Assembly: GCA_910579685.1 (NCBI GenBank)
Contig: CAJTVN010000006.1
Span: 70,510 to 134,509 of the forward strand
Length of the DNA: 64,000 nt
Direction of reading: 5' to 3'
DNA from: an uncultured Lachnospiraceae bacterium
Lineage (GTDB): Bacteria; Bacillota; Clostridia; Lachnospirales; Lachnospiraceae
Made by a program: the position numbers and the translations under genes. Within the stretch, counting starts at the first letter, position 1. Every line of letters starts with the position of its first letter. This document shows, piece by piece, positions 63,913-64,000 of the stretch. The notes under the pieces were generated by a model. That model did no database searches, was not told the origin of the DNA, and saw only the letters and a program-made list of their open reading frames with translations.

Positions 63913-64000
63913 GTATAGGTAATTGCGAAACAAGTTCAAAATCTTGATTCCAATAGGGCAAAGGCCCGGTTGAGCCGGACTTACAGGGGGGGATGTGGAT
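63913..64000 (+). mobile_element. Terminus of an element related to that at 3557 (cut by window end)
   Basis: TATAGGTAATTGCGAAAC at 63913-63932 matches the outer end of the inverted-repeat element at 3557-3772, including its GCGAAAC version. The inner sequence differs, so this may be another member of the family. It lies 15 bases after the T-box terminator. No gene start is seen before the window ends. Confidence 0.5.

Overview
The window looks like a chromosomal segment of a gut Lachnospiraceae-type bacterium (Bacillota, Clostridia). Supporting signs are many LplB/LplC/LipO-type sugar ABC cassettes without their own ATPase, YesM/YesN two-component pairs beside them, strong AGGAGG ribosome-binding sites, a T-box leader, and a clostridial-type PurF. 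The genus is a guess; no rRNA is present.

Layout. 1-3476: tail of a sugar ABC cassette (two permeases, lipoprotein binding protein) closed by a terminator. 3551-3778: a short inverted-repeat (MITE-like) element with an apparent target duplication. 3931-13809: a five-gene, fully overlapping, AT-richer operon encoding an SNF2-type helicase, a DUF4391-like protein, a beta-class DNA adenine methyltransferase (Mod), a DUF1016/YhcG-type PD-(D/E)XK protein and a type III Res subunit. This is a type III-like restriction-modification island with three extra components. 13842-15872: RmlD-like reductase and an XRE regulator. 16095-17280: decayed genes.

17325-51369: a large arabino-oligosaccharide utilisation region on the plus strand. 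It holds two YesM/YesN sensor pairs, two LplB/LplC permease pairs, three lipoprotein binding proteins, two GH51 arabinofuranosidases, a GH93-like BNR propeller, four type B carboxylesterases in an alternating A-B-A-B order, two related alpha/beta hydrolases, a MATE exporter, an NTF2-like protein and a beta-lactamase-fold hydrolase. None of the hydrolases has a signal peptide. The simplest reading is import of ester-decorated (feruloylated or acetylated) arabino-oligosaccharides by the ABC systems, cytoplasmic de-esterification and debranching, and possibly export of the released acid by the MATE protein.

51432-64000: housekeeping mixed with accessory genes. A DUF1703-type AAA/nuclease (minus) faces purF, which has a textbook promoter and a long 5'-terminal hairpin. 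Then come a permease pseudogene, three 33-bp-spaced repeats in front of a DUF4143 ATPase, a truncated flavodoxin and a cyclophilin (minus), a GNAT enzyme, a PAP2 phosphatase coupled to a TIR-like/membrane fusion protein (candidate immune effector), a DUF2971 protein, a glycosyltransferase-methyltransferase fusion, tRNA-Ser(CGA) with its terminator, and a T-box leader whose tentative specifier is AUG. Just past the T-box terminator lies a terminus resembling that of the element at 3557, cut by the window end.

Starts, motifs, repeats and hairpins were read by eye. Family names come from motif recognition, not database searches.
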